64,000 bases of DNA from Streptomyces sp. NRRL S-646 (GTDB taxonomy: Bacteria > Actinomycetota > Actinomycetes > Streptomycetales > Streptomycetaceae), in the NCBI RefSeq assembly GCF_000720765.1, contig NZ_JODC01000010.1, positions 434,001 through 498,000 of the forward strand, in the 5' to 3' direction. A program made the translations under genes and the position numbers. Below, piece after piece: positions 63,364 to 64,000 of this stretch. The notes beneath the pieces are model-generated. The model searched no databases. It saw only the letters and a program-made list of their open reading frames with translations, and had not been told where the DNA came from. Position 1 is the stretch's first letter. Each line of letters opens with the position of its first letter.

Positions 63364-64000
63364 TTGGACTCATCCCCCCTTCCGAAGCCCATGAACTTGC
63401 CCTGGATCAGGGTGACGAGGCAGATGAGCAGCGACAGGATGACCGCGCCCGCGCTGCCGGCGCCGTAGTCCTGGCTGGTGCCGAGGGCCGATTTGTAGAG
63501 CACCATGAGCGGTGTCTGCGCCCACGTCGCCTTCTGCCCGATGATGTTGAAGAACTCGTCGAACGCCTGGTACGCGGCGATGAGCAGCAGCAGGATGACC
63601 GCGGTCGAGGTGGCCCGAAGCTGCGGCAGTGTGATGTACCGGAAGGTCTGCCAGCCCTTCTTCGCCCCGTCGATGGCGGCGGCCTCGTACAGCTCGGCCG
63701 GGATGTTCTGGAGCGCCGCCAGGAACAGGATCATGTAGAAGCCCGACTGGATCCACAGGCGCAGGGTCACGATGACCAGCCAGTACCAGGGCGGAGTGGG
63801 GTTGGACATCCATGCGATCGTGTCGGCGCCGAACCAGCCGATGACCGTGTTCGCGAGTCCGAACCGGACGCCGCTGAAGATGGACATCTTCCAGATCAGG
63901 GCGGCGGCCACGTACGAGACGGCGGTCGGCAGGAAGAACACCGAGCGGAAGAACGCCCGCATGAACCGCAGCCGGTTGACCAGCAGCGCAAGGCCCAGTG
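63360..64000 (-). CDS. Sugar ABC transporter permease (MalF-like, CUT1), 5' end outside window
   Basis: About 213 residues are visible; the frame continues upstream past 64000 (LGLALLVNRLRF before the ATG at 63962), so that ATG is internal. The EAA loop is ELYEAAAIDGAKKGWQTFRY followed by ITLPQL. The end (CLVTLIQGKFMGFGRGDESK) is MalF-like. A binding protein is expected upstream, outside the window. Confidence 0.9.
   Translation of the reverse strand, partial: LGLALLVNRLRFMRAFFRSVFFLPTAVSYVAAALIWKMSIFSGVRFGLANTVIGWFGADTIAWMSNPTPPWYWLVIVTLRLWIQSGFYMILFLAALQNIPAELYEAAAIDGAKKGWQTFRYITLPQLRATSTAVILLLLIAAYQAFDEFFNIIGQKATWAQTPLMVLYKSALGTSQDYGAGSAGAVILSLLICLVTLIQGKFMGFGRGDESK

Overview
The window is very GC-rich, with GTG/TTG starts, dense overlapping operons, many LacI/TetR/IclR regulators and secreted polysaccharide hydrolases. 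This points to a Streptomyces chromosome, probably the accessory-rich part of an arm rather than the core. No tRNA, rRNA or CRISPR array was seen.

Layout. (1) 0-6.7 kb: an AraC-type regulator tail, two VOC proteins, a lipoprotein serine hydrolase and a LacI regulator, mixed with four decayed genes (O-methyltransferase, an RRDAYA-type hypothetical, a ThuA-like protein and an alginate-lyase-like protein). (2) 6.8-12 kb: a carboxylesterase, a LacI regulator with a palindromic site, homocysteine S-methyltransferase and a divergent APC permease. (3) 12-19 kb: a plant cell-wall locus. It holds a membrane-anchored repeat surface protein, a GH43 enzyme, a GH43+ricin-lectin protein resembling exo-beta-1,3-galactanase, a PL4 rhamnogalacturonan lyase, and the first 91 codons of a rhamnogalacturonan acetylesterase (RGAE).

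(4) About 19.03-41.27 kb: a block of about 22 kb that separates those RGAE codons from the RGAE C-terminal half (41.27-41.69 kb, same strand), with the middle of the gene missing. The block carries an Mrr-like nuclease gene, a LuxR ATPase fragment, a quinate/shikimate-to-protocatechuate module (qsuB-like gene, Zn dehydrogenase, MHS transporter, IclR), and a purine-nucleoside module. The nucleoside module has a BMP-type ABC importer, a DeoD-like phosphorylase, a deaminase-like amidohydrolase and a LacI regulator; the same 14-bp operator lies before both of its transcription units. The block then has a second MHS transporter close to the first. It ends in nested mobile debris: an IS5-type transposase tail, a group II intron domain V with a 5'-truncated reverse transcriptase, and an nSTAND fragment. 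This is the main discovery of the window.

(5) 41.8-54.6 kb: a DUF2264 protein that fits the pectin locus, a class 2 lipase, DinB and NUDIX proteins, a cupin plus alpha/alpha-toroid pair, a TetR/hydrolase unit facing an epimerase, and an unusual small-TM/sigma/helical-protein/MFS operon. (6) 54.7-64 kb: one long minus-strand chain of touching genes: two CUT1 sugar ABC permeases, GH2 beta-galactosidase, MFS, an ABC-2 exporter (ATPase and two permeases) and another MFS.

All calls were made by reading translations and motifs by eye. No database search was run.
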